Of a DNA stretch of 64,000 bases, positions 28,687 to 38,365 are shown in pieces. The DNA is from JBKEAR01 sp047972425 (GTDB taxonomy: Bacteria; Pseudomonadota; Alphaproteobacteria; JBKEAR01). The first letter of the stretch is position 1. Each line of letters opens with the position of its first letter. The position numbers and the translations under genes are program-made. The notes under the pieces are model-generated. The model searched no databases. It saw only the letters and a program-made list of their open reading frames with translations, and was not told the origin of the DNA. Where the stretch lies: positions 8,988-72,987 of the forward strand of contig JBKEAR010000022.1 of the NCBI GenBank assembly GCA_047972425.1. Direction: 5' to 3'.

Positions 28687-30024
28687 ATGGCTAATAATAA
28701 TTGCTTAATCATTCATCCAAGACTAAAAAAAAATAATTATAACCGATCCATAGAAAATGCGCTTGATGAAGCGGTAGGCTTGGCCGAAGCTATTAATTTG
28801 AATGTAGTTGAGGCCATAGCTTTTACATTAAGCAAAGTAAAACCCGCCACATATATTGGCGAAGGCCAAATAGAATATATAAAAAATAAGGCTGCCGAGT
28901 TTGAAGAACCTGAGGTTTTGATATTTGATGGTAGTCTTACTCCCAGTCAACAACGAAACCTAGAACGTGCTTTAGACCTTAAAGTTATTGATAGAACAGG
29001 TTTAATTTTAGAGATATTTGGCGAGCGTGCACAAACAAGAGAAGGGCGTGCGCAGGTTCAATTGGCCTCATTAAGCTATCAACGCTCTCGGCTTGTTCGC
29101 TCATGGACACACTTAGAGCGGCAAAAAGGTGGGGCAGGCTTTATGGGTGGCCCGGGCGAACGGCAAATAGAGCTTGATAGACGAATGATTGATGACCAAA
29201 TTGGGCGGATTAAAAAAGATTTAGAGCAAATAAAACGTACAAGGGATTTGCAAAGGGGTAAGCGAAAGCGCGTTCCTTGGCCGGTTGTTGCATTGGTTGG
29301 TTATACAAATGCTGGAAAATCAACATTATTTAATGTTTTAACTCAAGCAGATGTTATGGCCAAAGATATGCTGTTTGCAACATTAGACCCAACAATGCGC
29401 GCACTCAAGTTACCAAGTGGAAAACAAATAATTTTAGCCGATACGGTTGGATTTATTTCGGACTTACCACACCAGCTTGTAGAAGCCTTTAAAGCAACAT
29501 TAGAGGAGGTCACGCAGGCCGATTTGCTTTTGCATGTTATTGATGTAAGCGATGCAGATAATGAAGAATATCAAAACAATGTTTTAGAAGTTCTTGAAAA
29601 TATAGGCATAGATGAAGCTGATCAAGAGAAGCATATAATTGATGTTTTTAATAAAATAGATTTATTAGATGCCGAAGAACGACAACAAATGGTCAATAAA
29701 TTTTCTGTAAATAGAGTGCAAAATAAGGTTGCAATTTCAGCCTATGAACGGCTTTATTTAGATAAATTGCTTACATTAATCGATGTAAAACTGAGTGAGG
29801 ATGAAGAAGAATATTCAATCCGGATACCGGCAGCCCAAGGCGAAATTATTGCATGGTTGCATGAAAATTCAGTTGTTTTAAGTTTACAATATAATGATGA
29901 TGGCTGGGCAGAAATTTTAGGAACTATAAAACCTGAGAGGGCAAATAGACTTGCCGATATGCTTAAAAAAATTAATTTTATTTTGTCACCATCCATACAA
30001 AAAATTATAAAGAAATATTATTAA
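28687..30024 (+). CDS. hflX: Ribosome-associated GTPase HflX
   Basis: 445 residues. The N-terminal HflX domain includes a glycine-rich linker (GGAGFMGGPGERQIELDRR) and a coiled coil. The GTPase domain has G1 GYTNAGKST near 209-217, the G3 motif DTVGF, and G4 NKID. HflX splits stalled 70S ribosomes under heat and other stress. The adjacent hfq-hflX order is conserved across proteobacteria. The ribosome site before the chosen ATG is weak. No terminator is apparent after the stop. Confidence 0.95.
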   Translation: MANNNCLIIHPRLKKNNYNRSIENALDEAVGLAEAINLNVVEAIAFTLSKVKPATYIGEGQIEYIKNKAAEFEEPEVLIFDGSLTPSQQRNLERALDLKVIDRTGLILEIFGERAQTREGRAQVQLASLSYQRSRLVRSWTHLERQKGGAGFMGGPGERQIELDRRMIDDQIGRIKKDLEQIKRTRDLQRGKRKRVPWPVVALVGYTNAGKSTLFNVLTQADVMAKDMLFATLDPTMRALKLPSGKQIILADTVGFISDLPHQLVEAFKATLEEVTQADLLLHVIDVSDADNEEYQNNVLEVLENIGIDEADQEKHIIDVFNKIDLLDAEERQQMVNKFSVNRVQNKVAISAYERLYLDKLLTLIDVKLSEDEEEYSIRIPAAQGEIIAWLHENSVVLSLQYNDDGWAEILGTIKPERANRLADMLKKINFILSPSIQKIIKKYY

Positions 30025-30405
30025 ACCATTTAAATAACAACATAGATTGTTTTCAATTTATAAAATATTAGTATTCGATTCAAAAAAATTAAATGGTTAA
30101 ACTAGTCCTGCGAATGATACAGAATATATTTACGCTCAGTAGATATGAAATCTTAGATTTAAAAATTTTTTAGATTAAATGGGATAAATCTCAAAATATT
30201 TTTTGCTGAATATGAAACAGCATAATTAATTGCACTAATCATAATAATCATACTATAAATTTACCTTCAGCATCTATATTTGATGCATAATTTATATTAT
30301 GTTAAATTGTATAAAACATTATATATCAAATATATATTATATTTAATTTATTTTTGTATGTGATTTGTTCTTTTGGATCTACTGTGTTTAACCAAAATAA
30401 TAAAA
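30025..30405. other. Long AT-rich spacer after hflX
   Basis: About 380 bases with no coding capacity I can support. It holds an imperfect inverted repeat with 17-base arms (30275-30291 and 30318-30334) in nearly pure A/T sequence. The rest shows nothing recognisable. It lies between the end of the hflX unit and the terminator of the convergent minus-strand operon. Confidence 0.45.
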
Positions 30406-30430
30406 AAGCTGCTTATTTATTAAGCAGCTT
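30406..30430 (-). terminator. Terminator of the ydcF-to-MBL minus-strand operon
   Basis: A perfect 10-base-pair stem (AAGCTGCTTA with TAAGCAGCTT) with a 5-base loop. On the minus strand it is followed by a T-run, placed about 27 bases after the MBL hydrolase stop. Confidence 0.9.
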
Positions 30431-30456
30431 GAAATTAATTTTAATATAAAGAAAAT

Positions 30457-31233
30457 TTAAATCTGAATAATTTGTCCATCATAGACTGGTCGCATATTAT
30501 CGGGTAATTTTTCTAATAGCTCATTATGATCTAAACTAAGCCCAATATGCGTAATCCAAATATGCTTGGGTTGAATATAATCAGCCCAATGGCGAATAAT
30601 ATCAAAATGTGCATGCGTCGGATGCGGCTTAAAACCAATCATGCCGACCATCCAATGCTGAACCCCTTTATATGCATTTAGTGCTTTTTTTGTAATTTCT
30701 ACAACATCAGTTGTAAATGCAAATTGCTTATTAAATAAGATCCCGTATGAAGATGAAAAACCATGGCTCTGTTCAAAGAACTGGCAATTGATATCTGCAA
30801 TATCATAATTATCGCCTGAATGTATAATATGTGGAACGAGCGTTGGTTTATAAAAATTCTTATTCTTTTCTATTTTATCAAATACCCAAGGAAAGCTGCC
30901 TGAAAGTCTTTCATAAGTATCCTTAGACATATATGCGGGTATTGAACTATCCATTAATCGGTTTAGGCTTCTTACATCATCTAATCCGTGCGTATGGTCT
31001 GCATGGGCATGCGTATATATAATGGCATCAGCACGCTTAATATCGTTTGTGAGTAGTTGTTCTCTCAAATCTGGCCCTGTATCGACCAAAATTGATTTAT
31101 CATACTCATTTTCAATATAAATCCCCGGGCGTAAGCGCTTATTTTTAGGATTATTTGGGTTGCATGCACCCCAACCAAATTCTACGGCTGGTGTTCCTGT
31201 CGATCCTCCTGACCCTAAAACAGTAATTTTCAT
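30457..31233 (-). CDS. MBL-fold metallohydrolase (PhnP-like)
   Basis: 258 residues. The metallo-beta-lactamase zinc motif is THAHADHTHGLDD near residues 75-87. Further metal ligands lie in a central His (FEQSHG) and a late WITHIG segment. The N-terminus TVLGSGGSTGTPAVEFGWGACNP resembles the PhnP/RNase Z-like phosphodiesterase group, including a possible structural zinc-site Cys. It follows tatD by five bases, an association conserved in rhizobia. The natural substrate is unknown; PhnP homologues hydrolyse cyclic ribose phosphates, but no phn genes are here. Confidence 0.87.
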   Translation of the reverse strand: MKITVLGSGGSTGTPAVEFGWGACNPNNPKNKRLRPGIYIENEYDKSILVDTGPDLREQLLTNDIKRADAIIYTHAHADHTHGLDDVRSLNRLMDSSIPAYMSKDTYERLSGSFPWVFDKIEKNKNFYKPTLVPHIIHSGDNYDIADINCQFFEQSHGFSSSYGILFNKQFAFTTDVVEITKKALNAYKGVQHWMVGMIGFKPHPTHAHFDIIRHWADYIQPKHIWITHIGLSLDHNELLEKLPDNMRPVYDGQIIQI

Positions 31234-31238
31234 TTTGC

Positions 31239-32018
31239 TTATGACCTTGCTTTTGTAAACAGATTATAAAAATTATTGCTTGTATTTGAGGCAATCTCTT
31301 GAATAGAAACATTACGCTCTAATGCTAAACATTCTGCAGTTGATACCATGTAAGAAGGCTCATTTGTTTTTCCTCTATACGGTATGGGTGCTAAGTATGG
31401 TGCATCGGTTTCGATTAAAATACGTTCGCTTGGTGCATCTTTTGCTACTTTTTTTATTTCAATAGCCGATTTAAACGTTAAAATTCCCGAAAAAGATAAA
31501 AAAGCGCCAAGTTCTAAACAAGATTGAGCAAAAGCATAAGTTCCGCTAAAGCAATGAATGACCATATTAAAGTGACCATTATTAAGCTCATCTTTCAAAA
31601 TGCGTAATGTATCGTTTTCGGCATTACGTGTATGAACAATTACAGGTAAATCCAATATTCTTGCTGCCGTAATATGGCGGCGAAATTGTTGCTCTTGTTG
31701 TTCTCTTGGGCTGTAATCGTAATAAAAATCAAGACCAGTTTCACCAACAGCTATAATTTTTTGATGTCTCTGAATATAATCAACAAGTGGTTGTGGAGAT
31801 GTTTCACTATCATCTTGTGCATTATGTGGATGTGTTCCCACAGCTTGATAGATAAAGTCATAAGGTTTGATCAAATCTAAATTTTCATCAAACTCTTCTT
31901 TTCGTGTAGCAATATTCAGCATAGCATCAATATTTGCTTTTTTTGCATTAGCAATTACATCGTCTATTTTGTTTTTTAATTGCTCGAAATTTAAATGACA
32001 GTGGCTATCAATAAACAT
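31239..32018 (-). CDS. tatD: TatD-family metal-dependent hydrolase
   Basis: 259 residues, the usual size. Metal ligands are in FIDSHCHLNF (H-x-H), AVGETGLDFYYD (Glu), VHTRNAE, VIHCFSG and ETDAPYLAP (Asp). TatD proteins are 3'-5' DNA exonucleases and probably act in DNA repair; some act on D-aminoacyl-tRNA. It sits eight bases after metG and five before the MBL hydrolase, so all three are cotranscribed. Confidence 0.93.
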   Translation of the reverse strand: MFIDSHCHLNFEQLKNKIDDVIANAKKANIDAMLNIATRKEEFDENLDLIKPYDFIYQAVGTHPHNAQDDSETSPQPLVDYIQRHQKIIAVGETGLDFYYDYSPREQQEQQFRRHITAARILDLPVIVHTRNAENDTLRILKDELNNGHFNMVIHCFSGTYAFAQSCLELGAFLSFSGILTFKSAIEIKKVAKDAPSERILIETDAPYLAPIPYRGKTNEPSYMVSTAECLALERNVSIQEIASNTSNNFYNLFTKARS

Positions 32019-32026
32019 GAAAATCC

Positions 32027-33574
32027 CTATTCGTCTTTTATATAACGCGGAAATAACGGCTCGGGTTTATCCATAGCTAAACCAGCAGATAAGCACCCTT
32101 TTGTACCAATATTTTCAAAATTACGCTGATCATCAGAGATAGAAAGATAATCTAGCATTTTTTGTGCCGATTGTGGCATAATAGGTTGTAATAACAATGT
32201 AATATTACGGATAACCTCTGCAAGTACGCCTAATACAATATTCATACGTTCGGTATCGGTCTTTTTTAAGCTCCATGGTGCCTGAAAATCAATATATTGG
32301 TTTGCAGCCCGTATTAACTTCCAAATAGCCTCTAGCATTTCATGAAAAGCCTGAACATCAATTTTTTCCCTTGCTTCAATGAGTGTATTATTAACCATAT
32401 TTAATAACTGCTTATCTTCTTCTGTTTGTGTATCATAAGCAGGAATATGAGCATCGCAATTTTTATAAATCATGGAAAATACCCGTTGAGCCAAATTGCC
32501 AAACTCATTTGAAAGCTCACTATTAATCCGGTTAGCAACAGATTCTCGAGAAAAATCGCCATCATTTCCGAAAGGAACTTCTCTGAGTAAAAAATACCGC
32601 ATCTGATCTAAACCATATTCATGCACAATCTCAAATGGATCAATTACATTACCAATAGATTTTGATATTTTTTGGCCCTCATTTGTCCACCAGCCATGAG
32701 CAAATACACGCTTAGGCAAAGGTAAATCGGCTGCCATTAAAAATGCTGGCCAATATACAGCATGAAAACGGATGATATCTTTACCAACCATATGAAGATT
32801 TGCAGGCCAAAATGCTTGATATTTTGGATTTTCTGTATCCGGGTATCCAACAGCGGTTAAATAATTTGTTAAAGCATCTAACCATACATACATTACATGT
32901 TTTGGGTCTCCGGGTACAGGAATGCCCCAAGAAAAACTTGCACGGCTGACTGATAAATCCCGTAATCCCGAGCCCACAAAGCTTGTTACCTCATTACGCC
33001 GTGTTTTGGGCATAATAAAATCGGGGTGCGCATTATAATATTCTAATAATCTATCTTGATATTCGGATAATTTAAAAAAGTAGCTTTCTTCTTTTAGCCA
33101 TTCAACTTCTGCTCCACTTTCTTTCGCATAGCGAATACCATCTCTTACTTCGGTATCACCTTCGGTATAAAAAGCCTCATCTCTTACGGCATACCAGCCT
33201 TCATAGGCACCTAAATAGATATCACCTTTCTCTATTAATGTTTCCCATAAGGCTTGTGCAGCTTTATAATGGCGTTTTTCGGTTGTACGAATAAAATCAT
33301 CATTAGAGAAATTCATTAATTTTGTAAGCTCACGAAAGCGCATGGAAACTTCATCGGTAAAATCTTTAGGGCTTAGTCCCTTTTCTTTTGCCGCTTTTTC
33401 TACTTTTTGGCCATGTTCATCGGTTCCGGTAAGAAAAAAAACATCATAACCATCTAAGCGTTTAAAGCGAGCCAAAACATCGCAGGCCAAACTGGTATAT
33501 GCATGGCCAATATGGGGTTTGTCATTAACATAATAAATGGGGGTTGTGATATAGAAATTTTTATTATTTTCCAT
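32027..33574 (-). CDS. metG: Methionine--tRNA ligase
   Basis: 515 residues, the short form without the C-terminal tRNA-binding domain. The HIGH motif appears as PHIGHAYT near 20. The KMSKS loop is KISKSIGN near 300. The editing/specificity segment FLTGTDEHGQKVEKAA is intact. The zinc-knuckle cysteines of the connective domain are not seen, as in the zinc-free MetG subtype. It charges initiator and elongator tRNA-Met. It lies 20 bases downstream of holB in a run of replication, translation and cell-wall genes. Confidence 0.96.
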   Translation of the reverse strand: MENNKNFYITTPIYYVNDKPHIGHAYTSLACDVLARFKRLDGYDVFFLTGTDEHGQKVEKAAKEKGLSPKDFTDEVSMRFRELTKLMNFSNDDFIRTTEKRHYKAAQALWETLIEKGDIYLGAYEGWYAVRDEAFYTEGDTEVRDGIRYAKESGAEVEWLKEESYFFKLSEYQDRLLEYYNAHPDFIMPKTRRNEVTSFVGSGLRDLSVSRASFSWGIPVPGDPKHVMYVWLDALTNYLTAVGYPDTENPKYQAFWPANLHMVGKDIIRFHAVYWPAFLMAADLPLPKRVFAHGWWTNEGQKISKSIGNVIDPFEIVHEYGLDQMRYFLLREVPFGNDGDFSRESVANRINSELSNEFGNLAQRVFSMIYKNCDAHIPAYDTQTEEDKQLLNMVNNTLIEAREKIDVQAFHEMLEAIWKLIRAANQYIDFQAPWSLKKTDTERMNIVLGVLAEVIRNITLLLQPIMPQSAQKMLDYLSISDDQRNFENIGTKGCLSAGLAMDKPEPLFPRYIKDE

Positions 33575-33594
33575 TTTATTACTTATTCTCCAAA

Positions 33595-34689
33595 TTATAA
33601 ATTAGATACTGCCAAAAGAAGCCGATGAAGTCCTGTTGTTCTATCGATATCGCCTGAGAGTAGCTGTTTTGATATTCTTATCGTTTTATCCCATAATTGC
33701 AACCATTCATCTAATGATTTTTGTGGGTCGTTATAAAATAACGCTTGAATTTCCTGCGGAAGCCCCTTTTGTGCTTGCCCAACATATAAGCAACCTGCTT
33801 GAATAAGGCGCAGCCATAATTCTATCATAAGCTCAAAATTTTGTTCTTCTTTATTCAAACGCCCTTTTTTTCCGTATTTAGCACAAAATTTAGCTGTTTG
33901 AGATAAATTTTTAGCTCTGAGTTGCCCAAAAAGCTGATAAATATCACGCCATATCTCTTGCCCATCGGCCGAGAATAATTGTTGGGCTTTCCCTACCGCA
34001 CCATCAGCCAACCAAAGTATGATATCGGTAATATCTTGCGGTAACTCAGCCCCCTCTTCATTTAATAATGCTCGCATATCTAATTGATTTAATGGGGAAA
34101 AATCTAATTTTCGACAACGAGAAATAATTGTTGGTAACAATTTATCGGGATTATGAGAGATTAAAAAGAAAATTGTTTGCTTGGGCGGCTCTTCTAAAAT
34201 TTTTAATATGGCATTAGCCGCATTAATATTCATTTCATCAATAGAATCGATGATAATCACCCGATAGCCATCATTATGTGTGGTCGAAAGCTGTTGATTA
34301 ATTTGGCGGATAGCATCGACATTAATGAGCGATTGAAATTTACCGGTTTTGGCATCAATATTTCGTTGGATTGAAATAAAGTTAGGATTAGACTGCGCAA
34401 AATATTGTTTGATCTCTGGATTATCAAAAGAGATATCTAAATCAGCTAATGTTAATTGCTCACCATCTGTTTCCGATAACGAAAATAGATTTGACTGACT
34501 ATTATCATCTGGTTGTCCATGGGTTAATATAAACCGTGCTAAATAGTGGGCAACCCCTGCCTTGCCAATAGCTTTTGTACCGCAAAATAGCCACGCATGG
34601 TGCAGTTTATTATGGTTCCATGCCGATAAAAAAGCATTAAGGGCATCATTATGACCAATGGGATGAAAGCTTGGGTAAATATTATCCAT
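33595..34689 (-). CDS. holB: DNA polymerase III subunit delta'
   Basis: 364 residues of AAA+ clamp-loader type. The N-terminal segment has HHAWLFCGTKAIGKAGVAHYLARF, whose P-loop is degenerate as in delta' subunits. The central part has VIIIDSIDEMNINAANAILKILEEPP and an SRC-like ISRCRKLDF sensor. The Zn-binding cysteines of some homologues are absent. Delta' opens and loads the sliding clamp together with delta and DnaX. Its start overlaps the tmk end by eight bases, the usual tmk-holB pairing. Confidence 0.92.
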   Translation of the reverse strand: MDNIYPSFHPIGHNDALNAFLSAWNHNKLHHAWLFCGTKAIGKAGVAHYLARFILTHGQPDDNSQSNLFSLSETDGEQLTLADLDISFDNPEIKQYFAQSNPNFISIQRNIDAKTGKFQSLINVDAIRQINQQLSTTHNDGYRVIIIDSIDEMNINAANAILKILEEPPKQTIFFLISHNPDKLLPTIISRCRKLDFSPLNQLDMRALLNEEGAELPQDITDIILWLADGAVGKAQQLFSADGQEIWRDIYQLFGQLRAKNLSQTAKFCAKYGKKGRLNKEEQNFELMIELWLRLIQAGCLYVGQAQKGLPQEIQALFYNDPQKSLDEWLQLWDKTIRISKQLLSGDIDRTTGLHRLLLAVSNL

Positions 34690-35347
34690 TAAGTTTCTTT
34701 AAAATATAACCATCTATATAGTGATTGCAAATATCAATAATATCATTTGATATTACATCAATATCACGGTTGGCATCAATGATTTTAAACCGGCTTTGAT
34801 TTTGGGCTAAATCTAAATAGCCATTTCTGAGGCGTTCGTGAAAACTAATATCTAAATTTTCAAACCGGTCTTCTTTTAAATCTTTTTCATTCTCGCGTAT
34901 ATTTGCACGTTTCAGCCCGATTTGTGCCGGTATATCCAACAAAAAAGTCATATCAGGCTGAAAATCTCCTAAAATAAGTTGGTTTAATTGTTTGAGTTTA
35001 GATAAAGAAATGTTATGTCCATAACCTTGATAAGCGATTGTGGAATCAAAAAAGCGGTCGCATAATACCCATATTCCTTTAGCTAATGTGGGTTTAATTA
35101 AGCGCTCTACATGGTCATAACGGGCAGCATAAAATAATAAAATTTCACTCATTGGCTCCCACTGATTAACACCGCCAGAAACCAATAGTTTGCGGATTTT
35201 TTCACCACCTTCAGAGCCTCCGGGCTCCCGTGTAACAATATTATCAATATTATTTTGGTGCAGCCATTGCGATAATTTATGAATTTGTGTTGATTTACCG
35301 GAGCCTTCACCACCTTCAAAACTAACAAAACAACCGTTTTTCATCAT
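34682..35347 (-). CDS. tmk: Thymidylate kinase
   Basis: 221 residues. Walker A is GEGSGKST (residues 13-20), the DR-containing segment is LCDRFFDSTIAYQGYG, and TREPGG binds substrate. It converts dTMP to dTDP for DNA synthesis. Two adjacent ATG codons (35347 and 35344) are possible starts. The gene begins directly after the dacA stop and overlaps holB, showing tight cotranscription. Confidence 0.95.
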   Translation of the reverse strand: MMKNGCFVSFEGGEGSGKSTQIHKLSQWLHQNNIDNIVTREPGGSEGGEKIRKLLVSGGVNQWEPMSEILLFYAARYDHVERLIKPTLAKGIWVLCDRFFDSTIAYQGYGHNISLSKLKQLNQLILGDFQPDMTFLLDIPAQIGLKRANIRENEKDLKEDRFENLDISFHERLRNGYLDLAQNQSRFKIIDANRDIDVISNDIIDICNHYIDGYILKKLNG

Positions 35348-36517
35348 TTAATTCTTTTCTTTTTGGTTGCGCCAATATTTCCAATTAAAGGCTAAACGTT
35401 GGCTATTGGTTAGCCCTTCTACATCATGGGCTGCTAAAAGTGGAATGCTTGCAACAACCTCATCGCTATCTTTTTGTTTGATGATTATTTTACCTAAAGG
35501 CTGGTCTTCATATATAGGTGCAGGAACTGGCGATAGATATGTGATGAAACTTGTTAAATTTTGGGCTTGATCGCGGCTTAAAAAAAGGCGCACATCATTT
35601 TGCACCTTTAAATCAACCGATGGATTTTTACCCATCCATATCGGTATTGAAGCCACAATTTGGCCTTGTGTAAAAAACCAATTCCACTCAAAATTCTCAT
35701 AGCCCCAATCTAAAAGTTTAGAGGCCTCATCAATACGCTCTTGTGCCGAATTTGTACCGGCAACGACCACCACCATTCTGCGCCCATTGCGCATTCCAGT
35801 TACTGTTACACAATATCCTGCATCATTGGTGTAACCAGTTTTCATGCCATCAACATCGGCTCTGTTTTGGATAAGCCAGTTTCGATTTTGCTGGGTAATT
35901 CCGTTAAATGTAAATTCTTTTTCGGAAAATAATGGAAAATATCCCGGAAAGTCAGTAATAATCCGATAAGTTAAAATTGCTAAATCGCGTACACTCATTT
36001 TTTGGCCATCATCTGTTAGGCCTGATGCATTTGCAAAAAAGCCTTTAAGCCCCATTTCTTTAGCTTTTAATGTCATTAACTCAGCAAATTTTGGCTCAGA
36101 GCCAGATACTGCGGTGGCTAAAGTAATGGCTGCATCATTACCCGATGCAGTTAATAAACCATGAAGTAAGTCTTCAACAGCAACTTCTTGCCCTTCATTT
36201 AAGCGCATAGATGAGCTATTTGAGCCAATACCGCCACGCTCAACAGCATCTTTGGAAACAATAAAGGTTTGATCCATAGTTAATTCGCCTTTTTTCAAAA
36301 GGTCAAAAATAACATAGGCTGTCATCATTTTACTCATTGATGCGGGAGAAATTAATTGGTCAGCTTCTTTTTCATATAAAACGGAGTAATCATTGGTTAA
36401 ATCGACAATAATCGCATTACGAGCCGATGTGGTTGGCTCCTCTGCCATAACACTAAACGATAATAGTAAAGAAAAAATAATAAATATATTTTTAATTCTT
36501 TTTACGATTCCATTCAT
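35348..36517 (-). CDS. dacA: D-alanyl-D-alanine carboxypeptidase (PBP5/6-like)
   Basis: 389 residues. An N-terminal signal peptide ends near VMA-EEP (25). Peptidase S11 motifs are S60-M-S-K63 (active serine), SGNDA, and MKTGYT. A C-terminal PBP5-type beta domain with an amphipathic end (FNWKYWRNQKEKN) probably anchors it to the outer face of the inner membrane. It trims the terminal D-Ala from peptidoglycan stem peptides. It is flanked by rlpA and tmk. Confidence 0.94.
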   Translation of the reverse strand: MNGIVKRIKNIFIIFSLLLSFSVMAEEPTTSARNAIIVDLTNDYSVLYEKEADQLISPASMSKMMTAYVIFDLLKKGELTMDQTFIVSKDAVERGGIGSNSSSMRLNEGQEVAVEDLLHGLLTASGNDAAITLATAVSGSEPKFAELMTLKAKEMGLKGFFANASGLTDDGQKMSVRDLAILTYRIITDFPGYFPLFSEKEFTFNGITQQNRNWLIQNRADVDGMKTGYTNDAGYCVTVTGMRNGRRMVVVVAGTNSAQERIDEASKLLDWGYENFEWNWFFTQGQIVASIPIWMGKNPSVDLKVQNDVRLFLSRDQAQNLTSFITYLSPVPAPIYEDQPLGKIIIKQKDSDEVVASIPLLAAHDVEGLTNSQRLAFNWKYWRNQKEKN

Positions 36518-36532
36518 TTGAATATATGCCTA

Positions 36533-37111
36533 TTAATCCGTATACCGGCTTGATCCTGAATCGGTTAAGGCAAGTACTTTATCGATAGAAGATTCATCTT
36601 CATTCATTTCAGCGTCCGAGCCTGATGCTGTTCTGATTAATGTAACCCTAACTTTTGCTGTTCCTGAGCCGTGCATATCAAGTTTTAGAGCGGCTTTTTT
36701 TGAAAGATCAATTATTCGGCCATGTGCAAACGGCCCCCGATCATTAATGCGAACAACAACGGATTTTCCGTTAGAAAGATTTTTAACGCGAACAACGGAG
36801 CCAATTGGAAGTGTTTTATGCGCGGCTGTTAACGCATTTTGGTTGTAGCGCTCGCCATTAGCAGTTTTTTTACCATGAAAACCAGGGCCATACCATGATG
36901 CAATCCCTGTTTTTGAGTAACTTTTAATATTCGGATTAACCTGATACTGGCGCCCTTTTACCGTATAGCTATATGGTTTTGTTCGTGTATTTTTTGTTTT
37001 TGCACCACTAGAAGAATTGGTTATTGTTGATAACTTTCCATCATTTGCGCAACCTGTTATTACAAAGCTGATTAGTGTAATAGAAACCACAGAAATAAGT
37101 TTTTTTATCAC
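36533..37111 (-). CDS. rlpA: RlpA-family septal lytic transglycosylase lipoprotein
   Basis: About 192 residues from the GTG at 37109-37111, which has AAGGAAAG seven bases upstream; an in-frame TTG ten codons earlier lacks a ribosome site. The lipoprotein signal is MIKKLISVVSITLISFVITGC with lipobox ITGC. A double-psi beta-barrel follows (GIASWYGPGFHGKKTANGE; VRINDRGPFAHGRIIDLS), with the conserved catalytic Asp. There is no SPOR domain. RlpA acts on peptidoglycan stripped of stem peptides at septa. It lies between dacA and the MltB-like gene. Confidence 0.9.
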   Translation of the reverse strand: MIKKLISVVSITLISFVITGCANDGKLSTITNSSSGAKTKNTRTKPYSYTVKGRQYQVNPNIKSYSKTGIASWYGPGFHGKKTANGERYNQNALTAAHKTLPIGSVVRVKNLSNGKSVVVRINDRGPFAHGRIIDLSKKAALKLDMHGSGTAKVRVTLIRTASGSDAEMNEDESSIDKVLALTDSGSSRYTD

Positions 37112-37177
37112 AGTCAAACTTTCCTTTTTGTTATTTATCAAATGAGTTTATATATATTCAATACTAAGAGCAAGAAT

Positions 37178-38365
37178 TTATTTATTCATGGATTGTATTT
37201 TTAAATATAAATTATGGCTTAAATAGCCATCATTGGGAATATTATTCTCTATTTGCCATTGTTTTAGGGCTAATCGGCTTTGGTATCCCCAATCTCCATC
37301 AATTGCTCCTTTATAAAATCCCATCTTTTTTAGTGTTGATTGTGTTTCGATAATTTGTTTTTTATTGACTTTTTGCCAATTTTTTTCTCTTTGATGAAAG
37401 AGCTCAGTATTGTTAGAAATATTATCGGCTAATAATCCAATAGCGAGTGCATAGCTTGTTGAATGGTTCCAAATCATAATGATATCAAAGTTAGAATATG
37501 TCATAAATGCTGGCCCGTCTGATCCTTGTGGGGCAATAATTGCTGCTTTTCTTTCATCATTAAGCAAAAATTTTTGGTTGTTTACGGGCTTTATACCTAA
37601 ATTTTTCCATTCAGCGATTGTTTTTTTATTGTTGCGCCCCCTTAAATCATAATCAAAATTTATTGGGAGAATAATTTCTTGTCCCCATGGCTCACCAGCC
37701 TTCCACCCTTCTCCACTTAAATAATGTGCAGCAGTTTCAAATGCATCTTTGTGGTTAGCAAAAATATCAATGTTATCATCACCATCACCATCAATACGAT
37801 ATTTTTGTATTTTATTGGGTAAAAATTGTAAATGTCCCATAGCACCAGCCCAAGAGGATTGAGCATTGGCAGGTAAATAGTTTTGGCTGACTAAATCAAT
37901 AAATATGTCGAGTTCTTGGGTGAAAAATTGGCTTCGGCGTTGATCACAACTCAGAGTAGCTAAAGCATCAATTGTCCGAATATTACCTTGATAAGTTCCA
38001 AAATTTGTTTCCATTCCCCAAAATGCAATTAAATATGAGCCATCTATTCCATATTTTTGCATTAATATATCTAATTCTGGTTTGAGCTTTTTATATTCTG
38101 CATGTGCTTTTTCTACACGTTGGGCAGAATGCATGCGATCCAAATATTCATAGAAGCTATAGATAAATTCACTTTGTGTTCGGTCGTTCTGAATAATCTT
38201 TTCTTGGAATTGTGCTTGTTCAATCGTTGTTTTAATAATCGCTTCCGGTACACCTCTTTTTTGTAAGCTTTCCTGATATTGAGCTTTCCATTTATCAAAA
38301 TTGCTACATTCTCCAAAGGCAGAAAACGAAACCATACTTAAAAGGATAAATATATTTTTATTCAT
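37178..38365 (-). CDS. MltB-type lytic murein transglycosylase with peptidoglycan-binding domain
   Basis: About 395 residues from ATG 38365 (MNKNIFILLSMVSFSAFG, a signal peptide), with AAGGAG about nine bases upstream; an ATG ten codons earlier lies inside the upstream gene and is less likely. The SLT_2 domain includes the catalytic Glu in FWGMETNFGTYQG and SWAGAMGHLQFLP. A C-terminal PG_binding_1 repeat follows (LKKMGFYKGAIDGDWGYQS). It cleaves glycan strands to 1,6-anhydro ends in the periplasm. It overlaps the YdcF-like gene by eight bases. Confidence 0.91.
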   Translation of the reverse strand: MNKNIFILLSMVSFSAFGECSNFDKWKAQYQESLQKRGVPEAIIKTTIEQAQFQEKIIQNDRTQSEFIYSFYEYLDRMHSAQRVEKAHAEYKKLKPELDILMQKYGIDGSYLIAFWGMETNFGTYQGNIRTIDALATLSCDQRRSQFFTQELDIFIDLVSQNYLPANAQSSWAGAMGHLQFLPNKIQKYRIDGDGDDNIDIFANHKDAFETAAHYLSGEGWKAGEPWGQEIILPINFDYDLRGRNNKKTIAEWKNLGIKPVNNQKFLLNDERKAAIIAPQGSDGPAFMTYSNFDIIMIWNHSTSYALAIGLLADNISNNTELFHQREKNWQKVNKKQIIETQSTLKKMGFYKGAIDGDWGYQSRLALKQWQIENNIPNDGYLSHNLYLKIQSMNK

